From assembly GCA_002030015.1 (NCBI GenBank), contig LQBH01000007.1:1-46766 (forward strand): DNA of 46,766 nucleotides, written 5' to 3'. Under the pieces are notes generated by a model. That model saw only the letters and a list, made by a program, of their open reading frames with translations. It did no database searches and was not told the origin of the DNA. Origin of the DNA: a delta proteobacterium MLS_D (GTDB lineage Bacteria; Desulfobacterota; Syntrophia; Syntrophales; UBA2210). Below are positions 25,809 through 35,089 of the stretch, piece by piece; positions within the stretch are counted from its first letter, which is position 1; every line of letters starts with the position of its first letter. The position numbers and the translations under genes are program-made.

Positions 25809-27604
25809 CAAAAAAAATTATTACTCTGCCGGAAGATCTGACGGCACAGATAGCTGCCGGCGAAATTATAGAACGCCCCGCCTCGGTCGTCAAGGAACTG
25901 GTGGAAAACGCACTGGACGCGGGAGCGTCGAATATCGATGTTGAGCTCAGGGAGGGAGGAGTGGCCCTGATACGAGTCGTGGACGACGGCGAAGGAATCG
26001 AAGCCGCCCAGGCTCCCCTGGTTTTCGAGCGGCACGCCACCAGCAAAATTACAACGTTGGACGACCTTTCCCGATTGAACACGCTCGGGTTTCGCGGGGA
26101 GGCAATGCACAGTATCGCCTCGGTGTCGAGAGTGGAACTGCTGACAAGAACGAGAGAAGAAACAGCGGGGACGCGTATCACCATCGAGGGCGGACGGACT
26201 GCCGATATCATCGAAGCGGGGTGTCCTGCCGGCACATCCGTTAAAGTAGAGGATCTCTTTTTCGCGACGCCCGCGCGAAAAAAATTTCTCAAGAAAACCT
26301 CGACTGAACAGTCACATTGTGTCGATGCTGTGACGAAACTCGCCTTATCGAATCCCGGCGTCGGCTTCAGGGTTTCATCGGGATCAAGGACTCTCCTTGA
26401 TGTCCGGGGAGCCCATTCAGAGGCGGAGCGCTTGTTCCTGATCGGAGGAAATGACTTCAGAAAACAGGCCGTGGTTTTCGATCAAACCCGTGGACGATAC
26501 CGCCTGTGGGGAGCCCTGTCGACACCGATGCTGACGCGATCAAACGCGAAAGCGATAACCAGCTTTGTCAACGGCAGGCCGCTCAGGGACAGCCTGGTGA
26601 ACCGGGCGGTTATAACGTCATACCGCAGGATCATTGAGCCGAAGCGATATCCCGTCGCCGTCCTTTTTCTTGAAGTACCGGGTGAAGAAGTAGATGTGAA
26701 TGTTCATCCGGCGAAGCTCGAAGTACGTTTCGTGAACGAGGGCGCGATATTTGCGGCCGTGACGTCTGTCATCATGGAAGAAATGTCCTTTATCGGCATG
26801 TATGGTGGAACCGAACGGCCGGAACGATTCTTTTCAATACCTGAACGAGACATCGGGGACAGTCACGGCGGTGGTGCCGGCGAACCGGCCGTCAGGTATC
26901 ATCTGGCGGGTGAATCGAAACGGATGGTTACTCTGCCTGGCACGATTTCGCAGGATGTTTTTAAACCCCGTTACGAGACGGACCCCGAGGCCGCGGCTGT
27001 TAATGAACCGGTGTCGCTTCGTTTCACCGATCTGGATTACCTGGGGCAGGTGGCGGCGACCTACCTGGTCATGGGGGGAGGAGACCGCCTGGTGTTGATC
27101 GATCAGCATGCGGCACACGAAAGGATTATTTTCGAAAGACTGAAAAGTTCCTCCCGCCTCGCAACACCGCCGTCACAGCGACTCCTGCTTCCCGATATCA
27201 TCGACATGACGCCCGGATTATTCTCGGTACTCATGGAATGTATCGATCTGATGGAGGAAATCGGTTTCGAAATAGTGCCTTATGGTGAAAATACCGTGTC
27301 GATCAGGGCCGTTCCTCCGCTGTTAAGCAACATGGAGATCAGGCAACTTATCGTGGACACGATCGATGAGATCGAGAACACCGGCGGCAGACGCGGATCG
27401 CTTGATGAAATAAGGGAAAACCTGCTGGCCGTCATGGCCTGCAGGGCCGCAATCAAGGCGAACCGGCGGTTGGGGCGGGAAGAAGTTCGCGCCCTCTGTT
27501 CGGATCTCGATACAATTCCGAATGCGGGAACATGCCCCCACGGCCGTCCCGTACACATAGTCATCAGCAGCCATGAACTGGAAAGGCTCTTTAAACGAAG
27601 GTGA
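25805..27604 (+). CDS. mutL: DNA mismatch repair protein MutL with endonuclease motif
   Basis: This 599-residue MutL couples MutS recognition to strand incision. The GHKL ATPase N-terminus is intact: LVENALDAGASN, VDDGEGIE, FERHATSKI and LGFRGEAMHSIASVS. The C-terminal domain carries DQHAAHERIIFE, starting at Asp433 (DQHA-x2-E-x4-E), and later ACRAAIKANRRL and CPHGRPV, the metal-binding set of endonuclease-active MutL. This MutL is therefore the nicking type found in bacteria without MutH. The start is a GTG inside the truA stop (GTGA). The linker (about 340-390) is short and weakly conserved, as usual. miaA begins six bases after its stop. Confidence 0.97.
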   Translation: MTKKIITLPEDLTAQIAAGEIIERPASVVKELVENALDAGASNIDVELREGGVALIRVVDDGEGIEAAQAPLVFERHATSKITTLDDLSRLNTLGFRGEAMHSIASVSRVELLTRTREETAGTRITIEGGRTADIIEAGCPAGTSVKVEDLFFATPARKKFLKKTSTEQSHCVDAVTKLALSNPGVGFRVSSGSRTLLDVRGAHSEAERLFLIGGNDFRKQAVVFDQTRGRYRLWGALSTPMLTRSNAKAITSFVNGRPLRDSLVNRAVITSYRRIIEPKRYPVAVLFLEVPGEEVDVNVHPAKLEVRFVNEGAIFAAVTSVIMEEMSFIGMYGGTERPERFFSIPERDIGDSHGGGAGEPAVRYHLAGESKRMVTLPGTISQDVFKPRYETDPEAAAVNEPVSLRFTDLDYLGQVAATYLVMGGGDRLVLIDQHAAHERIIFERLKSSSRLATPPSQRLLLPDIIDMTPGLFSVLMECIDLMEEIGFEIVPYGENTVSIRAVPPLLSNMEIRQLIVDTIDEIENTGGRRGSLDEIRENLLAVMACRAAIKANRRLGREEVRALCSDLDTIPNAGTCPHGRPVHIVISSHELERLFKRR

Positions 27605-27610
27605 CACTTT

Positions 27611-28543
27611 ATGCCGAGGAATCATGGCAAAAAGAAAATTGTTGTGATAACGGGACCCACGGCCGCGGGAAAAACGGCGGCGGCCGTCGAGTTCGCGCGG
27701 CTGTTCGGCGGCGACATCGTCAGTGCCGATTCCATGCAGGTATACCGGTACATGACTATAGGCACGGCGAAACCGACGGAAGACGAGCGGCAACAGGCGC
27801 CTCACCACATGGTCGACGTGGCTGATCCCGATGAGACATTCAGCGCGGCACGCTACGCGACGGAAGCGTCCGGAATTGTTGACCGCCTGCTGGAAAAAGG
27901 CGGAACCGTCTTTGTGACGGGGGGAACGGGTTTGTACATAGAAGCCTTGTTGGGAGGTCTGATCGAGACGCCTCCCGCCGACCCGGAACTGCGGCGTTAC
28001 TACCGGGACCTGGCGGAACTGCACGGAACAGCGTATTTGCATGAAATGCTTCAAAAAAACGATCCGGCATCGGCGGCGGCCATACATCATCACGATAGAG
28101 TACGGATTATTCGGGCGCTGGAAGTATTGAAACACACCGGGGCGTCAATCGAAGGCAGAAGGCACGAGCACGCCTTTTCCGAAAAACGTTACGAATGCCT
28201 GAAAATTGGTATCATCCTTGACAGGCATGACCTGTTCCAACGGATAAGCGAACGCGCGGACGTGATGATTCGCGACGGTCTTGTTGAAGAAACGGAGTGG
28301 CTGCTGAACAAGGGGTACGATCCGTCATGTCCGTCGCTGGCGGCATTCAGTTATCGCCATATTATCGAATATCTGAAAGCGAAACTGGACAAGGATGAGG
28401 CGGTACGGAGGTTAAAACGCGATACCAGGAATTATGCGAAGCGCCAGATTACCTGGTTCAAGCGGGACCGCGACATTGTCTGGCACGAACCGGGCGAAAG
28501 GGAAGCGGCGGTTGAAAAAATATCCCGTTTTCTTTTCCCGTAG
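27611..28543 (+). CDS. miaA: tRNA dimethylallyltransferase MiaA
   Basis: This 310-residue MiaA adds a dimethylallyl group from DMAPP to A37 of tRNAs reading UNN codons. The P-loop is ITGPTAAGKTAAA, the substrate block is SADSMQVYRYMTIGTAKPT, and HHMVDVADPDETFSAARY, VTGGTGLYIEALLGG and the C-terminal RQITWFKRD follow. Length matches the family. GAAGGTG before the ATG overlaps the end of mutL. The isoprenoid substrate comes from the pathway whose ispD and ispF genes lie 5 kb upstream. Confidence 0.97.
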   Translation: MPRNHGKKKIVVITGPTAAGKTAAAVEFARLFGGDIVSADSMQVYRYMTIGTAKPTEDERQQAPHHMVDVADPDETFSAARYATEASGIVDRLLEKGGTVFVTGGTGLYIEALLGGLIETPPADPELRRYYRDLAELHGTAYLHEMLQKNDPASAAAIHHHDRVRIIRALEVLKHTGASIEGRRHEHAFSEKRYECLKIGIILDRHDLFQRISERADVMIRDGLVEETEWLLNKGYDPSCPSLAAFSYRHIIEYLKAKLDKDEAVRRLKRDTRNYAKRQITWFKRDRDIVWHEPGEREAAVEKISRFLFP

Positions 28544-28618
28544 TTTCAATCCGCACGTCCAGCGGTGAATGATTCATCAGCTCACGAGAAGGCTGAATGA
28601 GATAACCGAGGAAACTAC

Positions 28619-28645
28619 TTGACTTCGCGGGGTCATGAATATAAT
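28619..28645 (+). promoter_or_regulatory. Candidate promoter for the TPR/SLH lipoprotein gene
   Basis: TTGACT (28619-28624) and a perfect TATAAT (28640-28645) are 15 bases apart, a short but tolerable spacer. It is the clearest promoter-like pair in the 200-base gap after miaA. Confidence 0.5.
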
Positions 28646-28685
28646 TAAGCAACCGCGTGTATGCGGCCGCCGGTTCAAAACAGAA

Positions 28686-28706
28686 CCCGCCGGACAGGTC
28701 GGCGGG
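28686..28706 (+). promoter_or_regulatory. Leader hairpin upstream of the TPR/SLH lipoprotein gene
   Basis: CCCGCCG and CGGCGGG form a perfect seven-base-pair stem about 40 bases downstream of the promoter candidate and 37 bases before the ATG. A T-rich stretch (CGGTTTTGG) follows loosely, so weak attenuation or mRNA protection are both possible. Confidence 0.3.
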
Positions 28707-28743
28707 ATCGCGGTTTTGGCTCGGGGCCGGTAACGGGTGGGTG

Positions 28744-29913
28744 ATGAAAGTAAATCCTGCAAAAGTGCCGGACGAGCGTCGTGAAAAACGCCGCAGATCA
28801 ACGGTGTGTTTTGTTATCCTGGCCGCGGCTATAACCGCGGGGGCGGCGTCCTGTTCCACGGCGGACCGAACGGCCATGCGTTTTCTCGACACGGCGGAAC
28901 ACCACACGTATACCGGTATCGTTCTCATTGAGCAGGAAAAGTACGGCGACGCAGAGCGGGAGTTTGAACGCGCTGTTCAGCTCAACGACAAGTCGGCCCT
29001 CGGATACGCCGGGCTTGCGCTCATCGGGGCCATCCGGGGACAGGCTGATCAGGCCTTGAGCCTCATCGAACAGGCCGAGCAGTATGCCCGGGATGACCGC
29101 GAACGGCTGTTTATACAGGTAGCACGAATACGTTTGTACACACTGAGCCGCAGACCGGCAAACTGGGTTGAACTGGCACAGAAGGAATTTGAAAGTTCTA
29201 TCGACATCGATCCCCGATCTGCGCCGGCTTATTATTTCATGGGCCTGGCCCGCATGAGGAATCACGAATTTGAAAAAGCGGCGCGTCATTTTATCAAAGT
29301 GCTCGACTTGAACGACAGTTATATTGAACAGGCCGATCGGCAGTGGAAGAGGATCATGACCATCTCCGCCGCTGAGCCGGCGTCCTTTCGAGTCGAAGAG
29401 GCGGCACTGGCAGACACCTTGACCCGGGGGCGTCTGGCGCTTCTCCTGGTGGAAGAATTGCGGGTCGACGAACTGTGCCGCGGTCTTGGTTTGTACGGCG
29501 GTTCACCGGTACCGGAAAAACCGCCTCCCGATAGTGAAATGCACCCCTGCAGGAGGGAAATCGAAAAAATAGCGGCATTGGGTCTTCAGGGTCTCGAACT
29601 GTATCCCGACGGAAATTTTTATCCCGATGGCGTTGTCTCCCGTCTCAACCTGGCTGTCGTCCTTTACAATATACTCGTCAAGGTAACCGGCGATGAGCGG
29701 CTGGCCGACCGTTACGCAACGCCTCCTTCCGAAACCGGGGAAGAAGGGAAAGAGCAATTTCTTCACGAAGCCGCCCGTGTAATTATCGCCCGGGACATAA
29801 TGGACCGGGAGCTGTTCACATCGAGCGAACTGGCTCCCTACGAGCCTATTTCGGGGGACAGGGCGCTCATGGCGATACATAATTTCAGAGAAGCCCTGCT
29901 TATCGGTTTTTAG
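28744..29913 (+). CDS. Lipoprotein with TPR repeats and SLH-like C-terminus
   Basis: This is a 389-residue envelope protein. The start at ATG 28744 (after GGGTGGGTG) gives a basic N-terminus, a hydrophobic segment (VCFVILAAAITAGA) and a lipobox ending AASC with Cys37, so it is probably a lipoprotein; an upstream in-frame start would add 29 unlikely residues. Residues about 45-215 hold tetratricopeptide repeats, for example the helices around EQEKYGDAEREFERAVQLN and PAYYFMGLARMRNHEFEKAARHF. The last about 120 residues resemble S-layer-homology motifs (LYPDGNFYPDGVVSRLNLAV, then IIARDIMDREL with APYEPISGDRALMAI). Together these suggest an envelope scaffold. It stands between miaA and valS with its own promoter candidate. 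Confidence 0.8.
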   Translation: MKVNPAKVPDERREKRRRSTVCFVILAAAITAGAASCSTADRTAMRFLDTAEHHTYTGIVLIEQEKYGDAEREFERAVQLNDKSALGYAGLALIGAIRGQADQALSLIEQAEQYARDDRERLFIQVARIRLYTLSRRPANWVELAQKEFESSIDIDPRSAPAYYFMGLARMRNHEFEKAARHFIKVLDLNDSYIEQADRQWKRIMTISAAEPASFRVEEAALADTLTRGRLALLLVEELRVDELCRGLGLYGGSPVPEKPPPDSEMHPCRREIEKIAALGLQGLELYPDGNFYPDGVVSRLNLAVVLYNILVKVTGDERLADRYATPPSETGEEGKEQFLHEAARVIIARDIMDRELFTSSELAPYEPISGDRALMAIHNFREALLIGF

Positions 29914-29963
29914 CGTTCCGCGCGACAAAAATATCATCAACACACAGGATTAGGATTGAAAAC

Positions 29964-32618
29964 ATGAAACAGGATGATCTGACAAAATCGTACGATCCCG
30001 CAGCCGTTGAATCCCGCTGGTATCAGGAATGGATGGACAGGGGGCTGTTCAGGGCCGAAGATGAAAGTGACAAACCGGCATTTTCAATCGTCATACCTCC
30101 ACCCAACGTGACGGGTATGCTGCACATGGGGCATGCCTTGAATAACACACTGCAGGACGTCATTATCAGGTTCAAGCGCATGCAGGGCTATAACGCGCTC
30201 TGGATGCCCGGAACGGATCATGCGGGAATCGCGACCCAGAACGTTGTCGAACAGGAACTAGCACGTGAAGGAACGTCACGCCACGAAATCGGACGCGAAA
30301 AATTTGTCGAACGGGTCTGGAGCTGGCGTAAAAAATACGGCGGCATCATTCTCAACCAGCTTCAGAAACTCGGCTGTTCCTGCGACTGGTCGCGGGAGCG
30401 TTTCACCATGGACGACGGGCTGTCGCGTGCCGTTCGCGAGGTGTTTGTACGGCTGTACCGGGACGGACTCATTTACCAGGGCGATTACATCGTCAACTGG
30501 TGCCCGCGGTGCCACACGGCCATATCGGATCTCGAAGTGGAATACGAGCAGGAAGAAAGCTGTCTCTGGCATATCCGCTACCCCCTCGTCGACGGATCCG
30601 GTGAAATAATCGTGGCCACGACGAGACCCGAGACCATGCTGGGGGATACGGCGGTCGCGGTACATCCCGATGATGAGCGATACCGCTCGCTGGTGGGGAA
30701 AAAAGTGCTCCTGCCCCTGATGAACCGGGAGATACCGGTTATCGCTGATTCATACGTGACGAGCGAATTCGGAACGGGAGCCGTCAAAATCACTCCGTCG
30801 GCCGATCCCAACGACTTCGCCATGGCCCAGCGGCAGGATCTTGAGATTATATCGATCATGGATGGAAGCGCCATAATCAACGAAAACGGCGGACCCTACC
30901 GGGGGCAGGACTGCATTACCTGCAGGAACAACGTGGTGGAAGACCTGAAAGCGGGGGGATATTTCGTCAAGGAAGAACCCTATTCTCACAAGGTTGGACA
31001 GTGCTACCGGTGCAAAACAAACGTTGAACCGATGGTTTCAAGACAGTGGTTCGTAAAGGTTCAAAAACTTGCCAGGGCCGCCACCGCGGCGGTGGTAAAA
31101 GGCGAAACGAAGATCATACCCCCCCTCTGGGAGGCAACCTACTTTGAATGGCTTGAAAATATCCGCGACTGGTGCATATCCCGCCAGATATGGTGGGGAC
31201 ACCGCATCCCCGTCTGGTACTGCGACGACTGTGGTGAAATCATCGTCGCCGTGGAAGAGCCGACGGTTTGCACGAAATGCGGCGGTACGTCGCTCAGGCA
31301 GGATGAGGATGTGCTCGATACCTGGTTCAGTTCAGCACTCTGGCCCTTCTCGACGCTTGGCTGGCCCGACAGGACAAAGGCGCTGAAAACATTTTATCCC
31401 ACGTCACTGCTTGTAACGGGGTTTGATATTATATTTTTCTGGGTCGCCCGCATGATGATGATGGGGCTTTACGTCATGAAGGAAATTCCCTTCCGGGATG
31501 TCTATCTTCACGCTCTGGTTCGAGATGAGCGGGGCGAGAAGATGAGCAAGTCGAAGGGCAACAGCATCGACCCCCTGACGATGATCGACCGCTACGGCGC
31601 CGACGCCTTTCGTTTTACCCTTGCCGCGTTCACCGCCCAGGGCCGCGACGTCAAGATGTCGGAGGCAAGAATCGAGGGATACCGTAATTTTATTAATAAA
31701 ATATGGAATGCCTTCAGGTTCTGCATGATGAATCTCGAGGATTATCGGGAAGACCAGGGTACGCCGGGAAACGAAGAGTATTCGTTTCCCGACCGGTGGA
31801 TCCGGCACAGGCTGAACCGGAGCGTGGAAGAAGTGATCAGGGCCCTGGACGAGTACCGTTTTAACGACGCGGCAGCGGAACTGTACCAGTTCTTCTGGCA
31901 TGAATTCTGCGACTGGTATCTCGAGCTGGTAAAGACAGTGCTGTACTCGGAAGATGATCCAGGCAGGAAGAGGGCAGCGCAGGAAACGCTGCTTCTCGTA
32001 CTGAGAACCACTATAAAACTTCTGCACCCCTTTATTCCCTTCGTTACTGAGGAGATATGGCAGACGATATCCGAAGACGGCGGGTCCGTCATGACGGCGG
32101 ATTACCCCAGGCCTTCGGGGGATATGGAGGACGAGGGGGCGGCGAAGAAAGTAGAAACGATACGAAGCGTTATCACGGCCGTCCGTAACATACGGGGTGT
32201 CATGAGGGTGCCTTTCGGCACGAAACTTAAGGTAACGGCCCTGTGTCCCGACGCGGAAAAGAAAAAAATTCTCGAAGAAGGCTCACGCTACGTTCTTGAC
32301 CTTGCCAATTTGAATGAATTCGACGTTCTCGAAGGCGAAGAAACTATTTCCGGCGCCGCAGTGGCCGTGGCTGACTCGGTCAAGGTCCACGTGTTCCTGG
32401 GAGACGCCGTTGACATTCCCGCGGAACGCGCCCGACTTGAAAAAGAAGTGAAGAAGATCGACAACGATCTCGAGCGCGTATCCAGGAAACTGGGGAACCA
32501 GGATTTCAGGGAAAAGGCTTCTGGAGACGTAGTCAGGAAGGAAGAGGCGAAGTACGCCGACCTGCGGGAACGCGGGACGGTACTCAGGGATGCACTGCAT
32601 AACCTCGAAGCGATGTGA
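29964..32618 (+). CDS. valS: Valyl-tRNA synthetase
   Basis: This 884-residue class I synthetase charges tRNA-Val. The HIGH-type motif is PPPNVTGMLHMGHAL, the editing (CP1) domain has ATTRPETMLGDTAV and GTGAVKITPSADPNDF, the KMSKS-type motif is GEKMSKSKGNSIDP, and the C-terminus is a coiled-coil arm (ARLEKEVKKIDNDLERVSRKL). Cysteine pairs around WCPRCHTAISDLEVEYE and CDDCGEI...CTKCGG indicate zinc binding. The protein is complete. I saw no T-box leader or other riboswitch in the 50 bases before it. nadC follows after 16 bases on the same strand. Confidence 0.98.
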   Translation: MKQDDLTKSYDPAAVESRWYQEWMDRGLFRAEDESDKPAFSIVIPPPNVTGMLHMGHALNNTLQDVIIRFKRMQGYNALWMPGTDHAGIATQNVVEQELAREGTSRHEIGREKFVERVWSWRKKYGGIILNQLQKLGCSCDWSRERFTMDDGLSRAVREVFVRLYRDGLIYQGDYIVNWCPRCHTAISDLEVEYEQEESCLWHIRYPLVDGSGEIIVATTRPETMLGDTAVAVHPDDERYRSLVGKKVLLPLMNREIPVIADSYVTSEFGTGAVKITPSADPNDFAMAQRQDLEIISIMDGSAIINENGGPYRGQDCITCRNNVVEDLKAGGYFVKEEPYSHKVGQCYRCKTNVEPMVSRQWFVKVQKLARAATAAVVKGETKIIPPLWEATYFEWLENIRDWCISRQIWWGHRIPVWYCDDCGEIIVAVEEPTVCTKCGGTSLRQDEDVLDTWFSSALWPFSTLGWPDRTKALKTFYPTSLLVTGFDIIFFWVARMMMMGLYVMKEIPFRDVYLHALVRDERGEKMSKSKGNSIDPLTMIDRYGADAFRFTLAAFTAQGRDVKMSEARIEGYRNFINKIWNAFRFCMMNLEDYREDQGTPGNEEYSFPDRWIRHRLNRSVEEVIRALDEYRFNDAAAELYQFFWHEFCDWYLELVKTVLYSEDDPGRKRAAQETLLLVLRTTIKLLHPFIPFVTEEIWQTISEDGGSVMTADYPRPSGDMEDEGAAKKVETIRSVITAVRNIRGVMRVPFGTKLKVTALCPDAEKKKILEEGSRYVLDLANLNEFDVLEGEETISGAAVAVADSVKVHVFLGDAVDIPAERARLEKEVKKIDNDLERVSRKLGNQDFREKASGDVVRKEEAKYADLRERGTVLRDALHNLEAM

Positions 32619-32634
32619 AACTGAGGGGAAAATC

Positions 32635-33456
32635 ATGGATATGGCTGCTCTTGTAAGGCGGGCGCTGGAAGAGGACCTCGGGTCGGGCGACGTGACGTCC
32701 GGCTCACTGCTCGAAGGCGATGAAAAAGGCGCGGGGCGGGTATTCGCAAAGAGTGAACTGGTTGTAGCGGGTATCGACGTGTTCCGCGAGGTGTTTCACG
32801 CCCGTGACCCCGACATTCGGTTCGAGGCGCTGGCGGCGGACGGCGAACGGTTGCAGCCGGGAAGCGACATCGCTCGGATATCGGGATCGCTCAGGAGCAT
32901 TCTTGAAGCCGAGCGGACAGCTCTGAATTTTTTACAGCGGATGTGCGGCATTGCAACGATGACGGCGCGTTTCGTTCAGGCCGCCAAAAAAGGCGGGGCG
33001 CGCATACTGGATACGAGAAAAACAACGCCCGGACTGCGGGTCCTGGAAAAACAAGCCGTTCGCGTCGGCGGCGGTCTGAATCACCGGTTCGGGCTTGATC
33101 GTGGCGTTCTCATCAAGGAAAATCATATCACAGCGGCAGGCGGTATCACCGAGGCTGTGCGTCTTGTGCGAAAAGCGGCACCGCCGGCATTCACCGTTGA
33201 GGTGGAAGCGCGAAACATGGATGAGGTTCGGGAAGCCGTTGAATGCGGCGCCGATATCGTCATGCTCGACAATATGAACCGCGAAGAACAGGCGGAAGCG
33301 GTAAGGTTCATTGCGAAGCGCGCCCTTGTGGAAGCATCGGGAAACGTGACGCTGGAGACCGTGCGGGATATAGCCGCAACCGGCGTGGATTTCATATCAG
33401 TAGGAGTTCTGACCCATTCGGCTCCCGCGGCGGATATTTCACTGGTTCTGGAATAA
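32635..33456 (+). CDS. nadC: Quinolinate phosphoribosyltransferase (carboxylating) NadC
   Basis: This 273-residue enzyme of NAD synthesis converts quinolinate and PRPP to nicotinate mononucleotide, CO2 and PPi. Signatures: RRALEEDLGSGDVTS at the start, ERTALNFLQRMCGIAT, DTRKTTPGLRVLEKQAVRVG, GGLNHRFGLDRGVLIKENH, EVEARNMDEVREAVECGADI and EASGNVTLETVRDIAATGVD. I start it at ATG 32635 because GAGGGG lies six bases before it; the same frame is open upstream into valS. birA begins 11 bases after its stop, giving a cofactor-synthesis run nadC-birA-coaX. Confidence 0.97.
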   Translation: MDMAALVRRALEEDLGSGDVTSGSLLEGDEKGAGRVFAKSELVVAGIDVFREVFHARDPDIRFEALAADGERLQPGSDIARISGSLRSILEAERTALNFLQRMCGIATMTARFVQAAKKGGARILDTRKTTPGLRVLEKQAVRVGGGLNHRFGLDRGVLIKENHITAAGGITEAVRLVRKAAPPAFTVEVEARNMDEVREAVECGADIVMLDNMNREEQAEAVRFIAKRALVEASGNVTLETVRDIAATGVDFISVGVLTHSAPAADISLVLE

Positions 33457-33467
33457 CCCCTGATGCC

Positions 33468-34262
33468 ATGAACAAACCTTTTCCCTACACTGAACTGCAG
33501 CGTCGATTGACGGGAACGCGTTTCGGCGGAACGGTTCATTTTTTTAAAACGACTGGTTCAACGAATAGCGTTGCCCTCGAATTGGCAGAAGCGGGCGCTC
33601 CGGAAGGCGACCTGGTTATTGCCGACAGCCAGCAACAGGGACGCGGGCGGCTCCCCGGTCGGCGTTGGCAATCACCGGACGGGAGAAATCTTTATGTTTC
33701 CGCTATATTGAGGCCAACGACGCATCCTTCGAAAGCAGCTTCGCTTACATTGACCGCGGGCGTGGCTGTTGCCGAAGCACTGGCGGTCTGGTGCCCGGGC
33801 CGCGTTTCAATCAAGTGGCCGAACGACGTCAACATCGGGGGGAAAAAAGTATCAGGAATTCTGACGGAAATGAGAACCAGGGGGGACAGCGTCGATTTCG
33901 TCGTTGTTGGAATCGGCGTCAACATTTTCATGAAATTCGACGAATTCGACGAGCAATTCCGCCACCGGGCGACCTCGCTTCTGGAGGAAACAACACATAC
34001 ACCCGATCGGATTGATGTCGCGGAAGCTGTGCTGCGTTCGCTGGATCGATGGTACGAAACGTACAGCACGAAGGGATTTGCGCCGGTGAGGAGCAGGTGG
34101 CTTGATTGTTCCGGCATAGTGGACGTAAAAGTAACTGTCGACGACCGTGATTCTCGCGTAGAGGGGATCGTCAGGGGCATAGATGAAGAAGGGGCGCTGC
34201 TTCTCGAGGATAATACGGGATCAGTCGTTCGGATTCTATCAGGAGACGTGTTGCCGCAATAA
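33468..34262 (+). CDS. birA: Biotin-[acetyl-CoA-carboxylase] ligase, class I BirA
   Basis: This 264-residue enzyme attaches biotin to biotin-dependent carboxylases through biotinyl-AMP. The ligase motif is [13 protein letters not shown], the lysine/substrate block is [20 protein letters not shown], and [11 protein letters not shown] follows; a C-terminal SH3-like cap ends it. The N-terminal winged-helix DNA-binding domain of E. coli BirA is absent, so it should not act as the bio repressor. I use ATG 33468; a longer in-frame reading reaches back into nadC but those residues are a frame shadow. coaX follows after 62 bases. Confidence 0.95.
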   Translation: MNKPFPYTELQRRLTGTRFGGTVHFFKTTGSTNSVALELAEAGAPEGDLVIADSQQQGRGRLPGRRWQSPDGRNLYVSAILRPTTHPSKAASLTLTAGVAVAEALAVWCPGRVSIKWPNDVNIGGKKVSGILTEMRTRGDSVDFVVVGIGVNIFMKFDEFDEQFRHRATSLLEETTHTPDRIDVAEAVLRSLDRWYETYSTKGFAPVRSRWLDCSGIVDVKVTVDDRDSRVEGIVRGIDEEGALLLEDNTGSVVRILSGDVLPQ

Positions 34263-34324
34263 AGGCGTCGTCATATGCCCATACCGCGACGGCGGCCGGA
34301 TCGATGAAAGAAGGAGGAAACGAC

Positions 34325-35089
34325 ATGTTGCTTGTGCTCGACGTCGGAAATACGAACACGGTTCTCGGTCTGTATGAGGGGGATCGGCTCGTGCAATGGT
34401 GGCGTGTCAGGACGATATCAAACAACACGGTCGATGAGTACGGCATGTTGATCCTTGAACTGCTCGGAACGGTCAGCGTGGAACCGAAACGAATTGACGC
34501 AATCATCATTTCCTGCGTGGTTCCCCCCATGCTGAACATTCTCGCGCCGCTCTGCGAAAAATATTTTTACATGAAGCCCTTTATCGTTGGCCCCGGCATA
34601 AAGACGGGCATGCCGATCTACTACGACAACCCCCGTGAAGTTGGCGCGGACCGCATCGTCAATGCCGTGGCGGCCCACGCAAAGTATGAGGGAAATCTTA
34701 TAATCGTCGATTTCGGTACGGCCACCACCTTCGATTACGTGACGGAAAAAGGCGATTATATGGGCGGATGCATCTCACCGGGAATAGTTATTTCAACGGA
34801 AGCCCTGTTTGCCCGGGCGTCGAAACTTCCCCGCGTGGAATTCAGCAGGCCAAAACGCATCGTCGCCAAGGACACCGTCAGCAGCATGCAGGCGGGAATA
34901 ATGTTCGGCTATGCCGGCCTCATCGACGGTATAGTTGAGAGAATGAAAGCGGAGGTACAGCAGCAGGTTATCGTCGTAGCAACGGGAGGACTCGCCGGCA
35001 TCATCGCGCCGGAGACGCGAAGCATCGACGTGGTTGACGATATGCTAACCCTCGAGGGGTTGCGTATCATTTACGAAAGGAATACCTGA
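34325..35089 (+). CDS. coaX: Type III pantothenate kinase CoaX
   Basis: This 254-residue enzyme phosphorylates pantothenate, the first step of coenzyme A synthesis. It belongs to the ASKHA fold: the phosphate-1 motif is [30 protein letters not shown] holds the substrate Asp, [12 protein letters not shown] is the phosphate-2 motif, and [11 protein letters not shown] and ATGGLAG follow. GGAGGAA lies six bases before ATG 34325; an upstream ATG would add seven residues. Its last 19 bases overlap the 3' end of the convergent trmFO gene. It closes the valS-nadC-birA-coaX run, all on the plus strand. Confidence 0.96.
   Translation: MLLVLDVGNTNTVLGLYEGDRLVQWWRVRTISNNTVDEYGMLILELLGTVSVEPKRIDAIIISCVVPPMLNILAPLCEKYFYMKPFIVGPGIKTGMPIYYDNPREVGADRIVNAVAAHAKYEGNLIIVDFGTATTFDYVTEKGDYMGGCISPGIVISTEALFARASKLPRVEFSRPKRIVAKDTVSSMQAGIMFGYAGLIDGIVERMKAEVQQQVIVVATGGLAGIIAPETRSIDVVDDMLTLEGLRIIYERNT

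Noticed and set aside
27323-28135. 270-residue frame opposite mutL and miaA
   Set aside because: It spans the junction of two well-identified genes on the opposite strand, so it is a shadow.
29914-29963. T-box or other riboswitch upstream of valS
   Set aside because: Only 50 bases lie between the genes, with no stem-loop and no T-box sequence.
33243-33467. Longer start for birA reaching into nadC
   Set aside because: The extra 75 residues are an out-of-frame reading of nadC with no similarity to biotin ligases; the ATG at 33468 fits the family.
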